NCBI GenBank assembly: GCA_902526435.1
Contig: CABZLA010000003.1
Span: forward strand, 1-60,829
Direction of reading: 5' to 3'
DNA length: 60,829 nt
Source: an uncultured Prochlorococcus sp.
GTDB taxonomy: Bacteria > Cyanobacteriota > Cyanobacteriia > PCC-6307 > Cyanobiaceae
Position numbers and translations under genes: made by a program. Positions 29,353 through 39,861 of the stretch are shown one piece after another. Numbering within the stretch: the stretch's first letter is position 1; each line of letters opens with the position of its first letter. Below the pieces are notes generated by a model. It worked only from the letters and a program-made list of their open reading frames with translations, was not told the origin of the DNA and ran no database searches.

Positions 29353-30930
29353 ATGCGGGAAGTAAAATGGGTTGATAAGTCTTTTAGATTAAATGATGGA
29401 GTTGAACTAGTATCAAGAATTTGGAAACCAAAAGATAAAGGTTCTTGGCCCGCGTTATTAATGAGACAACCATATGGAAGAGAAATAGCTTCAACAATTA
29501 CTTATTCTCATCCTGAATGGTGGGCTTCAAAGGGATACATTGTAGTAGTGCAAGATGTTAGAGGTCAGGGATCATCTGGTGGTGTATTCAAAGGGTTTTC
29601 TCAAGAACCTAGTGATACATCGGAGACGCACCAATGGGTTAGATCTCTAAAAGAATGTAATGGGAAACTTGGCTTATATGGTTTTTCATATCAAGGATTA
29701 ACTCAACTTACAGGAACAACAGACTCAAAGCCACCTGATTGCTTATCGCCCGCAATGACGGGGATAGATCTTAAAAATCATTGGAGTTCAGATGGTGGGG
29801 CTTTTTGGTGGAATAATAATATTGTTTGGGGATTACAAATAGCTGCCTTAAAGATGAGAAGGGAAAATAATTCTTTAGGATGGGAAGAAATAATATTAGC
29901 CCTAGAAAATAAAAGTTATTTAAGAAAAGGACTAGATCTTTTAAAAAAATATGATCCCAATAACTTCATACTTGAATGGCTTAATAATCTAAATCAAAAT
30001 AAAGACTTTCTAGAGATAAAACTAATTTCATCATGGCTAAAAAAACCAATGTTAATAATTGGTGGTCTTTGGGATCCTCATCTAGGAGGAGCATTTGACC
30101 TTTATCAAAAATCAAAGGCAGCAGGTGGAAATCCTGAAATAATTATTGGGGATTCTACCCATCTTAATTGGTGGGAGGGATCACAAAAAACTTTGTTAGA
30201 TTTTTTTGATACCTATCTCAAAACAGATAAAAAAGTTAATAAAACAAGTTCTTTTAAACATAAAAAAATTTGGAATCTTTCATTAAAAAAATGGGATTTA
30301 ATTGAAGAGGACAAGTTTCATTACTACAAGTTTGGTCTTAAAAGTAATGGAACAGCAAATGTCGAAATTGTTGATGGGAGTCTTCTCTTTAATTCAATAG
30401 GATCGGGCTGGTTTTCAATTGTTCATGATCCGTGGAGGCCATGTCAAGGAGACGGAGGACACTTAGGGCCAAATCCTGGGTTGTTTAATAGATATATTTT
30501 TGACAAAAGATTAGATGTGGGTGTTTTTCAAACCAATTCCTTCGAGGAAGATCTTCAACTTTCAGGAATACCTGTACTTGAAACCTCTGTAAAGAGTGAT
30601 AAGAAAAGTTTTGATATATGCCTTGCTTTGTCTCTAGTTAATGTACATGATAAAACTGTTAATCAATTTTCAACTGGATTTTTAAGAGTTAAAAACTTAC
30701 AAAGAGACGAAAAATGTGATTGTAAAATCTCCATGCATCCAACTAATATTACGATCTTAAAAGGTACAAAACTAAGGTTATCTATATCAACCGCTGCATA
30801 CCCATCTATTGGAGTTAATTCAGGATTAGGTGACGATCTGCTTGGTGCTCCAACTATTAATCACAAAATAATAACTTTAAGTTTTGAACTTAATAAAACA
30901 TTAATGAAAATGACTCCATTTTTCAATTAA
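29353..30930 (+). CDS. CocE/NonD (X-Pro dipeptidyl-peptidase S15) family hydrolase
   Basis: 525-residue serine hydrolase. The N-terminal alpha/beta hydrolase domain has RMxP-type MRQPYGRE, VVVQDVRGQGSSGG and the nucleophile elbow GLYGFSYQGLTQ (Ser in GxSYxG); GLWDPHLGG and GDSTHLNWW supply the acid and His. The C-terminal part (from about 330) is the jelly-roll domain typical of CocE. No signal peptide, so it is probably cytosolic. The natural substrate is unknown; the family acts on esters and X-Pro peptides. The end carries an imperfect hairpin (30906-30923) followed by an 8-T run at 30931. Confidence 0.88.
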   Translation: MREVKWVDKSFRLNDGVELVSRIWKPKDKGSWPALLMRQPYGREIASTITYSHPEWWASKGYIVVVQDVRGQGSSGGVFKGFSQEPSDTSETHQWVRSLKECNGKLGLYGFSYQGLTQLTGTTDSKPPDCLSPAMTGIDLKNHWSSDGGAFWWNNNIVWGLQIAALKMRRENNSLGWEEIILALENKSYLRKGLDLLKKYDPNNFILEWLNNLNQNKDFLEIKLISSWLKKPMLIIGGLWDPHLGGAFDLYQKSKAAGGNPEIIIGDSTHLNWWEGSQKTLLDFFDTYLKTDKKVNKTSSFKHKKIWNLSLKKWDLIEEDKFHYYKFGLKSNGTANVEIVDGSLLFNSIGSGWFSIVHDPWRPCQGDGGHLGPNPGLFNRYIFDKRLDVGVFQTNSFEEDLQLSGIPVLETSVKSDKKSFDICLALSLVNVHDKTVNQFSTGFLRVKNLQRDEKCDCKISMHPTNITILKGTKLRLSISTAAYPSIGVNSGLGDDLLGAPTINHKIITLSFELNKTLMKMTPFFN

Positions 30931-30984
30931 TTTTTTTTATTTGGTTGATAATTTGATAAACTGATTTCTTAATAGCTACCAGTC

Positions 30985-33249
30985 ATGAAAGAAACTATTC
31001 AAGCAGACTGGATTAAATCAGAAGCTTTCAACCTCGAAAATTGTTGCAATGATAATCCATTAAATATTTTAGGTCCCCATTTCTTTAATGGACAGTGGTT
31101 AACAAGAGTATGGATGCCTGAGGCAGATGAAGTAAATATTACTTTTAAAGATAAAACATATAAAACAACTACTTTAAATCATAAATGGCTGTTTGAAGTA
31201 ACACTTCCTGAAGACCCCAAAAATAATTATCAAATAAATGTACTTAGAGGAGGAGTTTCTCATTCACAGCAAGACCCTTGGGCTTACAGGGAAGAATGGA
31301 TGGGAGAATTAGACAGACACCTTTTTGCTGAAGGTAACCACCATCATATTTGGAAAAAAATGGGGGCTCACATCCATGAAGAGACAAATCAAAAAGGAGT
31401 AATGTTCTGTATTTGGGCACCAAATGCAAAATCAATCTCAATAATCGGAGACATAAATTCTTGGGACGGTAGACATCATCCTATGCAAAAAAGGCTGGGT
31501 GGTATTTGGGAATTATTTATGCCAATAATGAAAGAAGGAGATGCTTACAAGTATGAAATAAGAACTCAAAAAGGACATATTTATGAAAAAGCTGATCCAT
31601 ATGGTTTCCTTCATGAAATCAGACCCCAAAATGGCTCAATAGTATCTAAACTAAATGATTTCAATTGGGAAGATAGTTCTTGGATAACTGATAGAGATTC
31701 ATCTAGTCAAATTAAAAAGCCTATTTCAGTTTATGAGATGCATTTGGGTAGTTGGATGCATGATTCAATTGATAATAAATATATTGAAAAAAATGGACAG
31801 TCAAGATCTCCAGTTCCTGCAGCAGATTTAAAACCTGGGACAAGATTTTTAACTTATCCAGAGTTAACAGAAAAGCTTATCCCATACGTGAAAGAAAGAG
31901 GATTTACTCATATAGAATTAATGCCTATTTCGGAACATCCTTTCGATGGTTCTTGGGGCTATCAAGTCACAGGTTGGTACGCCCCAACAAGTAGATATGG
32001 CACTCCTAATGAATTCAAAGAGTTTATAAATAGATGTCATGCAGAGGGTATAGGTGTAATTCTCGACTGGGTGCCTGGCCATTTTCCAAAAGATAAACAT
32101 GGTTTAGCTTTCTTTGATGGTTGTCATCTTTACGAACACGGCGATCCTCGTATAGGGGAACATAAAGAATGGGGCACTTTAATATTTAACTACAGTAGAA
32201 ATGAAGTAAGGAATTTCTTAGTCGCAAACCTTATTTATTGGTTTGAGGAATTCCATATTGATGGGATAAGAGTAGATGCTGTAGCTTCAATGTTATACAG
32301 AGACTATTTACGTCCAGAGGGTGAATGGATTCCAAATGAAAATGGTGGGAATGAAAATTTAGAAGCTGTTAAATTTCTTCAGCAAGCAAACCATGTCCTT
32401 TTTCAGCATTTTCCTGGTGCACTATCTATTGCTGAAGAATCAACAACTTGGCCAATGGTTACCGAGCCGACAAATGTAGGTGGACTTGGTTTTAATTTAA
32501 AATGGAATATGGGTTGGATGCATGATATGCTCGATTATTTTGAAATAGATCCTTGGTTTAGACAATTTCATCAAAATAGTGTGACATTTTCAATAACTTA
32601 TAATTACACTGAAAATTTCATGCTCGCCCTTAGCCATGATGAAGTTGTTCATGGAAAAAGTCATCTTTTACATAAAATGCCAGGAGATGATTGGAAAAAG
32701 TTCGCCAATACAAGGGCTTTATTAACATACATGTGGACACATCCTGGTAAAAAGACACTTTTCATGGGAATGGAATTTGGACAAAGGCAAGAATGGAATG
32801 TTTGGGATGATCTACAATGGGGACTCTTAGAATTTGAACCCCACAAAGGTATTAGAAACTTGGTTGATGACTTAAATAAACTTTATAAAAATGAGCCTTC
32901 TTTATGGAAAAATGACTTTGATCCTTATGGATTCCAATGGATAGATTGCGATGACACCTCCAATTCAGTTATCAGTTTCATGAGAAGGGAAAATGAAAGT
33001 AATGAATGGATTGTAGTTGTTGCAAACTTTACCCCTAATTTTCATGGATCCTATAGAATAGGTGTTCCTTTAGAAGGCTTTTATAAAGAGATTTTCAATT
33101 CAGACGGTTCTAAATATGGCGGCAGTAACAAAGGTAATATGGGGGGTAAGGAAACTTTAAAATATAATATTCATAATTATGAAAATGCTCTTGAAATTGT
33201 TTTGCCACCACTGAGTGTAAGTATCTTTAAGCATCAACTAAAGCGATAA
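30985..33249 (+). CDS. glgB: 1,4-alpha-glucan branching enzyme
   Basis: GH13 enzyme that introduces alpha-1,6 branches into glycogen. 754 residues: an N-terminal extension domain, a CBM48 domain (about 115-220, [20 protein letters not shown]), the (beta/alpha)8 core and a C-terminal all-beta domain. Catalytic residues by motif are Asp431 in [12 protein letters not shown], Glu484 in [10 protein letters not shown], and the transition-state Asp in [10 protein letters not shown]. Full length. It has its own 54-bp upstream gap. A 7-bp inverted repeat covers its stop codon. Confidence 0.97.
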   Translation: MKETIQADWIKSEAFNLENCCNDNPLNILGPHFFNGQWLTRVWMPEADEVNITFKDKTYKTTTLNHKWLFEVTLPEDPKNNYQINVLRGGVSHSQQDPWAYREEWMGELDRHLFAEGNHHHIWKKMGAHIHEETNQKGVMFCIWAPNAKSISIIGDINSWDGRHHPMQKRLGGIWELFMPIMKEGDAYKYEIRTQKGHIYEKADPYGFLHEIRPQNGSIVSKLNDFNWEDSSWITDRDSSSQIKKPISVYEMHLGSWMHDSIDNKYIEKNGQSRSPVPAADLKPGTRFLTYPELTEKLIPYVKERGFTHIELMPISEHPFDGSWGYQVTGWYAPTSRYGTPNEFKEFINRCHAEGIGVILDWVPGHFPKDKHGLAFFDGCHLYEHGDPRIGEHKEWGTLIFNYSRNEVRNFLVANLIYWFEEFHIDGIRVDAVASMLYRDYLRPEGEWIPNENGGNENLEAVKFLQQANHVLFQHFPGALSIAEESTTWPMVTEPTNVGGLGFNLKWNMGWMHDMLDYFEIDPWFRQFHQNSVTFSITYNYTENFMLALSHDEVVHGKSHLLHKMPGDDWKKFANTRALLTYMWTHPGKKTLFMGMEFGQRQEWNVWDDLQWGLLEFEPHKGIRNLVDDLNKLYKNEPSLWKNDFDPYGFQWIDCDDTSNSVISFMRRENESNEWIVVVANFTPNFHGSYRIGVPLEGFYKEIFNSDGSKYGGSNKGNMGGKETLKYNIHNYENALEIVLPPLSVSIFKHQLKR

Positions 33250-33262
33250 TAAAGATTTATTA
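33247..33262 (+). repeat. inverted repeat over the glgB stop codon
   Basis: TAATAAA-GA-TTTATTA is a 7-bp perfect inverted repeat with a 2-base centre and starts with the TAA stop of glgB. All pairs are A-T, so a stable RNA hairpin is doubtful; it is listed because the same arrangement recurs at other 3' ends in this window. Confidence 0.3.
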
Positions 33263-33343
33263 ATTAGACAATTTCATTTAATTCTTCACATAATGATTTT
33301 AATCAGCTCCACGTTGTAAAATTTTTAGATTAAAGATTTTTAA

Positions 33344-33359
33344 TTTTTTTTAAAAAAAA
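33344..33359. repeat. T8A8 perfect palindrome upstream of hemE
   Basis: Eight T followed by eight A, in the 127-bp gap between glgB and hemE, ending 17 bp before the hemE start. Such a tract is rigid and narrows the minor groove. It may act as an upstream promoter element or be AT drift. The rest of the gap shows no gene. Confidence 0.4.
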
Positions 33360-33376
33360 CATATTGAACTCAAAAA

Positions 33377-34417
33377 ATGGGTGAGAATTTACCACTTTTA
33401 CTATCTGCTGCCTTAGGAAAGAAAGTTAATAGGCCTCCAGTATGGATGATGAGACAAGCAGGCAGATATATGAAAATTTATAGAGATTTAAGAGAGCGCT
33501 ACCCAAGCTTTAGGGAAAGATCTGAGAACCCAGGACTTTCTTATGAAATTTCAATGCAACCTTTTAAGGCTTTCAAGCCAGATGGTGTAATTCTTTTTTC
33601 AGATATACTTACCCCTCTTCCTGGAATGGGAATCAACTTTGAAATAATAGAAAGTAAGGGTCCAATAATAGAGGATCCCATAAGAAATATTCACCAAATA
33701 GAAAATTTAAAAAAATTAACTCCAAACGAAAGTTTAAGTTTTGTTGGAGAAGTCCTTTCATCACTAAAAAAAGATGTAAAAAATGAAGCAACGGTTCTTG
33801 GCTTTGTTGGAGCACCATGGACTCTAGCTGCATATGTAGTTGAAGGTAAAAGCAGTAAAAATTATTCTTTAATAAAATCAATGGCTTTTAAAGAACCTGA
33901 TTTACTTCACAAACTTCTGGATCACTTTGCAAATTCGATTGGTGAGTATTTAAAGTATCAAATAAAATCTGGCGCTCAAGTTGTACAAATTTTTGACTCT
34001 TGGGCAGGACAATTAAGTCCTCAAGACTACGATATTTTTGCTGGCCCTTATCAAAAAAAAGTTGTTGACATTGTTAAAAAAGAATTCCCAGATACTCCAA
34101 TAATCTTGTATATATCAGGAAGTGCTGGGGTATTAGAAAGGATGGCTAAAACTGGTGTAGATATAATTTCACTAGATTGGACTGTAGATATTGAGGAGGC
34201 TTGCAAGAGAATCCCCAAAGGAATTGGGATACAGGGAAATGTTGATCCTGGTATATTATTTGGAAATAAAGATTCAATAAAAGAGAGAATCGAAAATACT
34301 TTTTATAAAGTAAAAGAGAGAAAATATATTCTTAATTTAGGTCATGGAATTTTACCAGGCACTCCAGAAGAAAATGCCCAAACATTTTTTGAACATGGGA
34401 AAAAACTAACTTATTAA
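33377..34417 (+). CDS. hemE: uroporphyrinogen decarboxylase
   Basis: Decarboxylates uroporphyrinogen III to coproporphyrinogen III on the route to heme and chlorophyll. 346 residues, full length. The N-terminal signature [13 protein letters not shown] supplies the active-site Arg residues; [10 protein letters not shown] carries the conserved Asp, and [14 protein letters not shown] the late His. The SDR gene follows after 8 bp, so the two are probably co-transcribed. Confidence 0.97.
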   Translation: MGENLPLLLSAALGKKVNRPPVWMMRQAGRYMKIYRDLRERYPSFRERSENPGLSYEISMQPFKAFKPDGVILFSDILTPLPGMGINFEIIESKGPIIEDPIRNIHQIENLKKLTPNESLSFVGEVLSSLKKDVKNEATVLGFVGAPWTLAAYVVEGKSSKNYSLIKSMAFKEPDLLHKLLDHFANSIGEYLKYQIKSGAQVVQIFDSWAGQLSPQDYDIFAGPYQKKVVDIVKKEFPDTPIILYISGSAGVLERMAKTGVDIISLDWTVDIEEACKRIPKGIGIQGNVDPGILFGNKDSIKERIENTFYKVKERKYILNLGHGILPGTPEENAQTFFEHGKKLTY

Positions 34418-34425
34418 TTTATATT

Positions 34426-35409
34426 TTGGCAATTAAAAACTTATTAATAACAGGCTCTAACGGATGTGTTGGTCAATATTTGATTGATTGGTTCTTAAAA
34501 AACACTCGATTTAGGCTTTATCTAATGGTAAGAGATAAAAATAAGCTCCCCCTTTCTATACAGAAGAACAAACGGATTAAATTGCTTATATGTGATATCA
34601 GAGAATGCAATAGATTTTGTAAAGATATTAGTCAAATTAATTTTCTTATCCATACTGCGACAGCTTGGGGTGATCCAAAAAGAGCATATGAGGTAAACAT
34701 AAAAGCGTTCGAAGAGTTATTAGGATTGCTTGAAAAAAATAAATTAGAGAAAATAATTTATTTTTCAACAGCCAGCATACTTGATAAACAATGTGAATTA
34801 ATGAGGGAATCCTTAACTTATGGAACAGAATATATTCAAACAAAATACAAGTGTTTTGAGAGACTTAAAGAGAGCTCATTTGCAGAAAAAACATTCGCAG
34901 TTTTTCCTACATTAGTTTTTGGAGGGACTCTTAATAAAAAGAGTAAGTATCCTGTAAGCTATTTAACAAGTGGATTGAAAGAAATAAATAAATGGCTTTG
35001 GTTGGCAAGATTTCTAAAACTTAACTCAAAATTTCACTTTATACATGCCAATGATATTGCACAAATTTGTGGATTTCTAATTAAAAATCATAAAGAAGAA
35101 AATTACAAAGGGTTCAAAAAATTTGTATTAGGTCAAAACTTTATTTCAATTGATGATGCGATAAATATTCTTCTAGAGAGAAAAGGAATGAATAGATATT
35201 TTTCCATCCCCTTAACCAAAACAATAATGAAAATATTATTAAGAGTGCTTCCTATTCAAATGACTCCTTGGGATAGCTTCAGCATAAAAAAATATGACTT
35301 TAACCATGTGCCCATAACGAATCCTGAGACATTAAATTTAAAAAGTTATGCTAAAACTCTCCATGATGTTTTAAGGTTAGCAAAGTTACCAGGTTGTAAT
35401 ATCAATTAA
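34426..35409 (+). CDS. NAD(P)-dependent epimerase/dehydratase (extended SDR)
   Basis: 327 residues with a Rossmann start KNLLITGSNGCVGQYL (GxxGxxG) and an active-site YxxxK in EYIQTKYK; the preceding STAS segment provides the Ser/Thr. This is the extended SDR family; the substrate (nucleotide sugar, isoprenoid or other) cannot be told. The start is a TTG at 34426, chosen because the nucleotide-binding strand begins immediately after it and hemE ends 8 bp before. Its stop is 58 bp before petE. Confidence 0.8.
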   Translation: MAIKNLLITGSNGCVGQYLIDWFLKNTRFRLYLMVRDKNKLPLSIQKNKRIKLLICDIRECNRFCKDISQINFLIHTATAWGDPKRAYEVNIKAFEELLGLLEKNKLEKIIYFSTASILDKQCELMRESLTYGTEYIQTKYKCFERLKESSFAEKTFAVFPTLVFGGTLNKKSKYPVSYLTSGLKEINKWLWLARFLKLNSKFHFIHANDIAQICGFLIKNHKEENYKGFKKFVLGQNFISIDDAINILLERKGMNRYFSIPLTKTIMKILLRVLPIQMTPWDSFSIKKYDFNHVPITNPETLNLKSYAKTLHDVLRLAKLPGCNIN

Positions 35410-35439
35410 ACTTCTCGCGATTTAGTTACAAAAACCTTG

Positions 35440-35445
35440 TAATAT
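35440..35445 (+). promoter_or_regulatory. candidate -10 box of petE
   Basis: TAATAT, directly preceded by TG, lies 22 bp before the petE start codon in the 58-bp gap. No convincing -35 box is visible, which is common in this group. Position and sequence are compatible with a promoter, but the region is AT-rich and the match may be chance. Confidence 0.25.
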
Positions 35446-35467
35446 ATAAAAATAGTAAATTTAAATT

Positions 35468-35818
35468 ATGTTTCGTTCAATTTTTGCAGGTTTTTTTGCA
35501 ATAGTTTTAACCCTGGGCCTAGGAATTTCTTCTGTTTCTGCTAAAACTGTTGAAGTTAAGCTTGGTACTGACGCTGGAATGTTAGCTTTTGAACCAAGTT
35601 CTGTAACTATCAGTACAGGTGATACTGTTAAATTCATCAATAATAAATTAGCTCCTCATAATGCCGTTTTTGATGGACATGAAGAGTTAAGTCATGCTGA
35701 TCTAGCCTTCGCTCCTGGAGAATCTTGGGAAGAAACATTTAATACAGCAGGAACTTTTGACTACTATTGTGAGCCTCACAGAGGTGCAGGGATGGTAGGT
35801 AAAGTAATTGTTGAATAA
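35468..35818 (+). CDS. petE: plastocyanin
   Basis: Lumenal blue copper protein that carries electrons from cytochrome b6f to photosystem I. The 116-residue precursor has a signal peptide (about 1-25, cleavage after SVSA) and a mature domain of about 91 residues. All four copper ligands are visible: His64 in APHNAVFDG and Cys101, His104 and Met109 in [13 protein letters not shown]. It is likely monocistronic: a 58-bp gap before it and an AT-only inverted-repeat structure after it. Confidence 0.97.
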   Translation: MFRSIFAGFFAIVLTLGLGISSVSAKTVEVKLGTDAGMLAFEPSSVTISTGDTVKFINNKLAPHNAVFDGHEELSHADLAFAPGESWEETFNTAGTFDYYCEPHRGAGMVGKVIVE

Positions 35819-35827
35819 AATCCCTAA

Positions 35828-35866
35828 TTAATTAAAAAATATTTATAAAATATTTCGATTAATTAA
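35828..35866. repeat. nested AT inverted repeats after petE
   Basis: Outer arms TTAATTAA (35828-35835 and 35859-35866) enclose an inner repeat AAATATTT-ATA-AAATATTT (35837-35855). The whole could fold as one imperfect hairpin in RNA or a cruciform in DNA. It lies between petE and the clpB paralogue and may stabilise or end the petE mRNA, though it has no G-C pairs and no T tail. Confidence 0.35.
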
Positions 35867-35885
35867 ATTAATTACATTGGCTTAA

Positions 35886-38468
35886 ATGAAATTTGTCCCA
35901 AGTGAATTCTCAAATTCTGCTTGGGATATTTTTATTTTAGCAAAGGAAATTGCACATAATAATTTTCAGCAAAATGTAGATTCTGAAAATATATTGCTTG
36001 CACTAATAAAACAAGATATTTTCACCTCTACAGTACTAAAAAAAAATTGTGTAAATATTAGAAAGATAGAAACAAAGTTAACTTCTTTATTGAATGCGAA
36101 AGCAAAAATGAAGAGCAAACAAAAGATTCTATTTATAGGTCAAACCACAGAAAAAGTTTTTTTAAAAGCAAATAATTTAAGAGTTTCGTTTAATGATGTA
36201 GTGATATCAACAGAACACATACTATACGGTTTATCTTATGATGTAATTTGCAGTGATCTAGTTTTAAATACAAAAAAAATTCCGGAATTTTTAGGACTTT
36301 TAAATAAGATGAAATCTGAATCCACAATTAATAATAATTTTGAAAGTTCCAATGAAACTTTAGATAAATTCGGTATTGATCTTACAAAATCGGCTAGGGA
36401 TGGCATCCTTGACCCTGTTATTGGGAGGGATGAAGAAATCAGAAGAACTATCCAGATTTTAAGCAGAAGAACTAAAAATAATCCTGTTCTAATTGGAGAA
36501 CCTGGAGTAGGTAAAACTGCAATAGTAGAGGGTTTAGCGCAGCGAATCGTTAATGGAGATGTCCCATCTTCATTAAATAATAGACAATTAATATCAATCG
36601 ATATGGGGTCATTAATAGCTGGAGCAAAATACCGAGGAGAATTTGAAGAGAGAATTAAAAATGTTTTAAAAAAAGTTAAAAGTTCTGAAGGTAAGATTAT
36701 TCTTTTTATAGATGAAATTCATACAGTTGTTGGTGCTGGAGCAACTGGAGGTTCATTAGATGCCAGTAATCTTTTAAAACCAATGCTAGCTAGGGGTGAA
36801 TTAAGATGTATTGGTGCTACGACAATTAATGAGCATAAACAAAATATTGAAAAAGATCCTGCGCTTGAAAGGAGATTTCAGAAAATAAAAATTAATGCAC
36901 CTTCAGTAGATGATACGATTTCGATACTTAGGGGGCTAAGAGAAAAATATGAGGTTCATCATAGTGTAAGAATTTCTGATAATGCTCTTGTTGCTGCTGC
37001 CAGGTTAAGTGAGAGATATATTAATGATAGATTTCTACCAGACAAAGCAATCGATCTAATTGATGAAGCGGCTTCAAGATTAAATATGGTAATAACATCC
37101 AAACCAGAAGAAATTGATGAGATTGATAGAAAAGTTTTACAACTAGAAATGGAGAATTTATCCTTACAAAGGGAATCAGATAATTTTTCTTTAGAAAGGC
37201 TTAAAAGAATTAATAGTGAGCTTCAAGGTCTTAAGATTAGACAATCAGAATTAAATCATCAATGGCGAAAAGAGAAAGAAGAAATTGATGAGATTTGTAA
37301 TTTAAAAGAAGAAATTGAATCTACTCAATTAAAAATTGAACAAGCTAAAAGAAGTTTTGATCTCAATAAAGCTGCAGAATTAGAATTTGGAACCTTAATT
37401 TCTTTACAAAAAAAATTAAAAATCAAAAGTGAGAATTTAGTAGATTCGTTTAAAAATGGTGAAAAGAATCTTTTAAGGCAAGAGGTTAATTTTGAAGACA
37501 TAGCAGAAGTTGTCTCGAAGTGGACTTCTATTCCAGTAAATAATTTAAATCAATCTGAAAAAGAAAAACTTTTAAAACTAGAATCCACTCTTAAAGAAAA
37601 AATTATTGGTCAGAATAATGCTATCTGCGCTGTTTCTGATTCAATTAAGAGATCAAGGACAGGACTAAATGATCCCAATAGACCAATAGCTAGTTTTTTA
37701 TTTTTAGGGCCAACAGGAGTAGGAAAGACTGAACTAAGCAAAGTAATAGCCAAAACAATATTTGACTCGAATTCATCAATCACGAGACTAGACATGTCTG
37801 AATATATGGAAAAGCATTCTGTAAGCAAAATTATTGGTGCCCCTCCAGGATATCTAGGTTTTGAATCAGGAGGCCAATTAACTGAAGCCGTGAGGAAAAA
37901 CCCTTACTCTCTTATACTCCTAGATGAAATAGAAAAAGCCCACAAAGATATTTTAGATATCTTATTACAAGTTCTTGATGATGGGATTATTACCGATGGG
38001 CAAGGCAGAACAATTAGTTTTAAAAATTCAATAATTGTTCTTACAAGTAATTTAGGAGGTCAATCTATAAATGATTTATCTATTAGGAACGAAGATAAAA
38101 ATGAAATTAAAAATATTGTGAATGTTGAATTGAAGAAATTTTTTAAACCAGAATTCTTAAACCGCCTAGACGAAATAATAATATTTCAAAATTTGGAATT
38201 AAATGAATTAAAAGAAATAGCTAAAATACAACTAAAAAACCTAGAAAATAGGCTCATCATAAAAGATTTAAACTTTCAAATTACAGAGGAGGCTATAGAC
38301 CATCTAGTCAAAAATAGTTTTCATAGTAGCTATGGAGCCAGACCGTTAAAAAGAATTATTCAAAAAGAAATCGAGACAAAAATTGCAAATAATATTCTCA
38401 ACAATAATTATATAAATAAAAAAGAGGTTTATATTTCTATTAAAGATGGATACATATTTGTAGATTGA
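35886..38468 (+). CDS. clpB2: ClpB-type disaggregase (second ClpB paralogue likely)
   Basis: Hsp100 AAA+ unfoldase of 860 residues. Order: N-terminal Clp domain (about 1-145), AAA1 with Walker A GEPGVGKT (204-211), a coiled-coil middle domain (about 405-520, [15 protein letters not shown] to [10 protein letters not shown]) of ClpB length, and AAA2 with GPTGVGKT (608-615), FLNRLDEII and the C-terminal [11 protein letters not shown]. The ClpP-binding IGF/L loop of ClpA/ClpC is missing after LTSNLGG, so this is a disaggregase and not a protease partner. The N domain and M domain are diverged from typical ClpB, which suggests the ClpB2 paralogue of cyanobacteria; the symbol is tentative. Confidence 0.88.
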   Translation: MKFVPSEFSNSAWDIFILAKEIAHNNFQQNVDSENILLALIKQDIFTSTVLKKNCVNIRKIETKLTSLLNAKAKMKSKQKILFIGQTTEKVFLKANNLRVSFNDVVISTEHILYGLSYDVICSDLVLNTKKIPEFLGLLNKMKSESTINNNFESSNETLDKFGIDLTKSARDGILDPVIGRDEEIRRTIQILSRRTKNNPVLIGEPGVGKTAIVEGLAQRIVNGDVPSSLNNRQLISIDMGSLIAGAKYRGEFEERIKNVLKKVKSSEGKIILFIDEIHTVVGAGATGGSLDASNLLKPMLARGELRCIGATTINEHKQNIEKDPALERRFQKIKINAPSVDDTISILRGLREKYEVHHSVRISDNALVAAARLSERYINDRFLPDKAIDLIDEAASRLNMVITSKPEEIDEIDRKVLQLEMENLSLQRESDNFSLERLKRINSELQGLKIRQSELNHQWRKEKEEIDEICNLKEEIESTQLKIEQAKRSFDLNKAAELEFGTLISLQKKLKIKSENLVDSFKNGEKNLLRQEVNFEDIAEVVSKWTSIPVNNLNQSEKEKLLKLESTLKEKIIGQNNAICAVSDSIKRSRTGLNDPNRPIASFLFLGPTGVGKTELSKVIAKTIFDSNSSITRLDMSEYMEKHSVSKIIGAPPGYLGFESGGQLTEAVRKNPYSLILLDEIEKAHKDILDILLQVLDDGIITDGQGRTISFKNSIIVLTSNLGGQSINDLSIRNEDKNEIKNIVNVELKKFFKPEFLNRLDEIIIFQNLELNELKEIAKIQLKNLENRLIIKDLNFQITEEAIDHLVKNSFHSSYGARPLKRIIQKEIETKIANNILNNNYINKKEVYISIKDGYIFVD

Positions 38469-38520
38469 TATTTTTATTAAAGTATTATTTTAAATTTGTA
38501 TATAAACTTTTGAATAAATC

Positions 38521-38985
38521 TTAAAACCACTCTGGGAATCTTTCATAACTAGCAGAATTTGATTTATTTTCTTTTGATTCAGCTTTCCAGCAGCATGTTC
38601 TTCCTTTATCCTTATCCTTTAAATATTCATTAGCCCATTGCCAAATCATTTCAGAAGAAAATTCCATTCCAACATTATCCATAATCTTCAAATTTAAAGC
38701 ATCTAAATCATGTAATTTCCTCCAGTAATTTAATAAAGGGTCATCACTATTTACAAGAAATGTATGATCAAACTGTTCTTTAAGCCTTTTCTCAAGAGGT
38801 TTCAAACCAGAAAAATCAACGACAAAACCATTTTTATCCAATTCTTTAGCCGCGAACCAAAAGGTAAATGTCCTTGAATAACCATGAACAAATCTACAAT
38901 GACCATCATGGCGCCATTGCCTATGAGAGCAGGGAAAATCCTCATAACTTTTGCTGCAAGAAAATTGTGATGAATTAATATCCAT
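38521..38985 (-). CDS. 6-pyruvoyl-tetrahydropterin synthase / QueD-like protein
   Basis: 154-residue member of the PTPS/QueD fold, by the order PCSHRQ, HCRFVHGYSR, VVDFSGLKPLEKRLK, FDHTFLV and FSSEMIWQWANEYL. Canonical enzymes bind zinc with His of AHR and the two His of HGH, with a catalytic Cys four residues before the first of these. Here His21, Cys30 and His34 fit, but the second His of HGH is Tyr36. Nearby His26 or His29 might replace it. It may make a modified pterin or deazapurine precursor; the reaction is not certain. It is divergent from hisIE (63 bp) and convergent with clpB2. Confidence 0.8.
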   Translation of the reverse strand: MDINSSQFSCSKSYEDFPCSHRQWRHDGHCRFVHGYSRTFTFWFAAKELDKNGFVVDFSGLKPLEKRLKEQFDHTFLVNSDDPLLNYWRKLHDLDALNLKIMDNVGMEFSSEMIWQWANEYLKDKDKGRTCCWKAESKENKSNSASYERFPEWF

Positions 38986-39048
38986 TAATAAACTGATAAG
39001 ATAAACTTTAGTAAAACAAAGAGTAAGAGGTCTAACACATTAAATATA

Positions 39049-39714
39049 ATGGCTTATTCAACAAATTTTTCCTTAGAAGAACTTCGTTTTGATAATAATG
39101 GATTAATCCCCGCCATAGCACAAGATTGGCTAGATGGATCCATTCTTATGTTGGCTTGGATGAATAAAGAATCTTTAAATAAAACACTGGAAACAAGAAA
39201 TGTACATTACTGGAGCAGATCTAGATCCGAGATATGGAGAAAAGGAGCAACGAGCGGTAGCACGCAATTTCTTAAAGAAATTAGATTTGATTGCGATAAT
39301 GATGCACTTGTTCTTTCAATAGAACAGAATGGCTCAGGGGCATGCCATACAGGCGAAAAAAGTTGTTTTTTCAATGAAATCGATAGTAATTCAGTTAATA
39401 AAATATCAAAGAAAAAAAATCCTTTTTCTAATATTTGCTCGGAATTATTTGATACTATTAATGAAAGATCAATTAATCCTTTAGAGAAAAGTTATACTAA
39501 TCATTTGTTAACAAAAGGAAGTAATACTATCTTAAAAAAAATGGGAGAAGAAACTGCGGAATTTATTATGGCCTGCAAAGATAATGATAAAAATGAAATC
39601 GCGAATGAAGCTTCTGATATAATTTATCATCTTCAAGTTGCATTGCTGCATAAGGGAGTTCAGTGGAGAGATGTACTAACTATTCTTGAATCAAGAAGAA
39701 AAAAAAATAATTAA
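39049..39714 (+). CDS. hisIE: bifunctional phosphoribosyl-AMP cyclohydrolase / phosphoribosyl-ATP pyrophosphatase
   Basis: Fusion catalysing two early steps of histidine synthesis. 221 residues: the HisI domain (about 1-115) has LMLAWMNKESL, VHYWSRSRSEIWRKGATSG and the metal-binding DCDNDALVLSIEQNGSGACHTG; the HisE domain (about 130-221) has LTKGSNTILKKMGEETAEFI and EASDIIYHLQVALLHKGV. Both sets of motifs are intact. The hisG gene is about 15 kb away, so histidine genes are dispersed as usual in cyanobacteria. Confidence 0.96.
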   Translation: MAYSTNFSLEELRFDNNGLIPAIAQDWLDGSILMLAWMNKESLNKTLETRNVHYWSRSRSEIWRKGATSGSTQFLKEIRFDCDNDALVLSIEQNGSGACHTGEKSCFFNEIDSNSVNKISKKKNPFSNICSELFDTINERSINPLEKSYTNHLLTKGSNTILKKMGEETAEFIMACKDNDKNEIANEASDIIYHLQVALLHKGVQWRDVLTILESRRKKNN

Positions 39715-39760
39715 ATACATATATTTGTAGACTCTAAATCTAATCAAATAAATAAATAGT

Positions 39761-39793
39761 AAATATTAATTAAATATTAATTAAATATTAATT
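39761..39793. repeat. three perfect tandem copies of an 11-bp AT repeat
   Basis: AAATATTAATT is repeated exactly three times (39761-39771, 39772-39782, 39783-39793), with a partial fourth following. It lies in the 147-bp gap between hisIE and the sigma factor, 68 bp before the GTG start. An 11-bp period is near the helical repeat, so the A/T tracts fall on the same face of the DNA and could bend it. Confidence 0.8.
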
Positions 39794-39861
39794 AATTATT
39801 ACATGTATAGCTTATTAAGAAATTAACTATAAGTTAAATACATTAAGCAAAGGTGTAAATC

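Noticed and set aside
33344-33359. T8A8 palindrome as a terminator of glgB
   Set aside because: A perfect palindrome without loop and without G-C pairs; it lies about 95 bp after the stop and 17 bp before hemE, so a DNA-shape or promoter role is more plausible.
35886-38468. ClpC (protease-partner) identity
   Set aside because: The middle domain has full ClpB length and no IGF/L ClpP-binding loop is seen.
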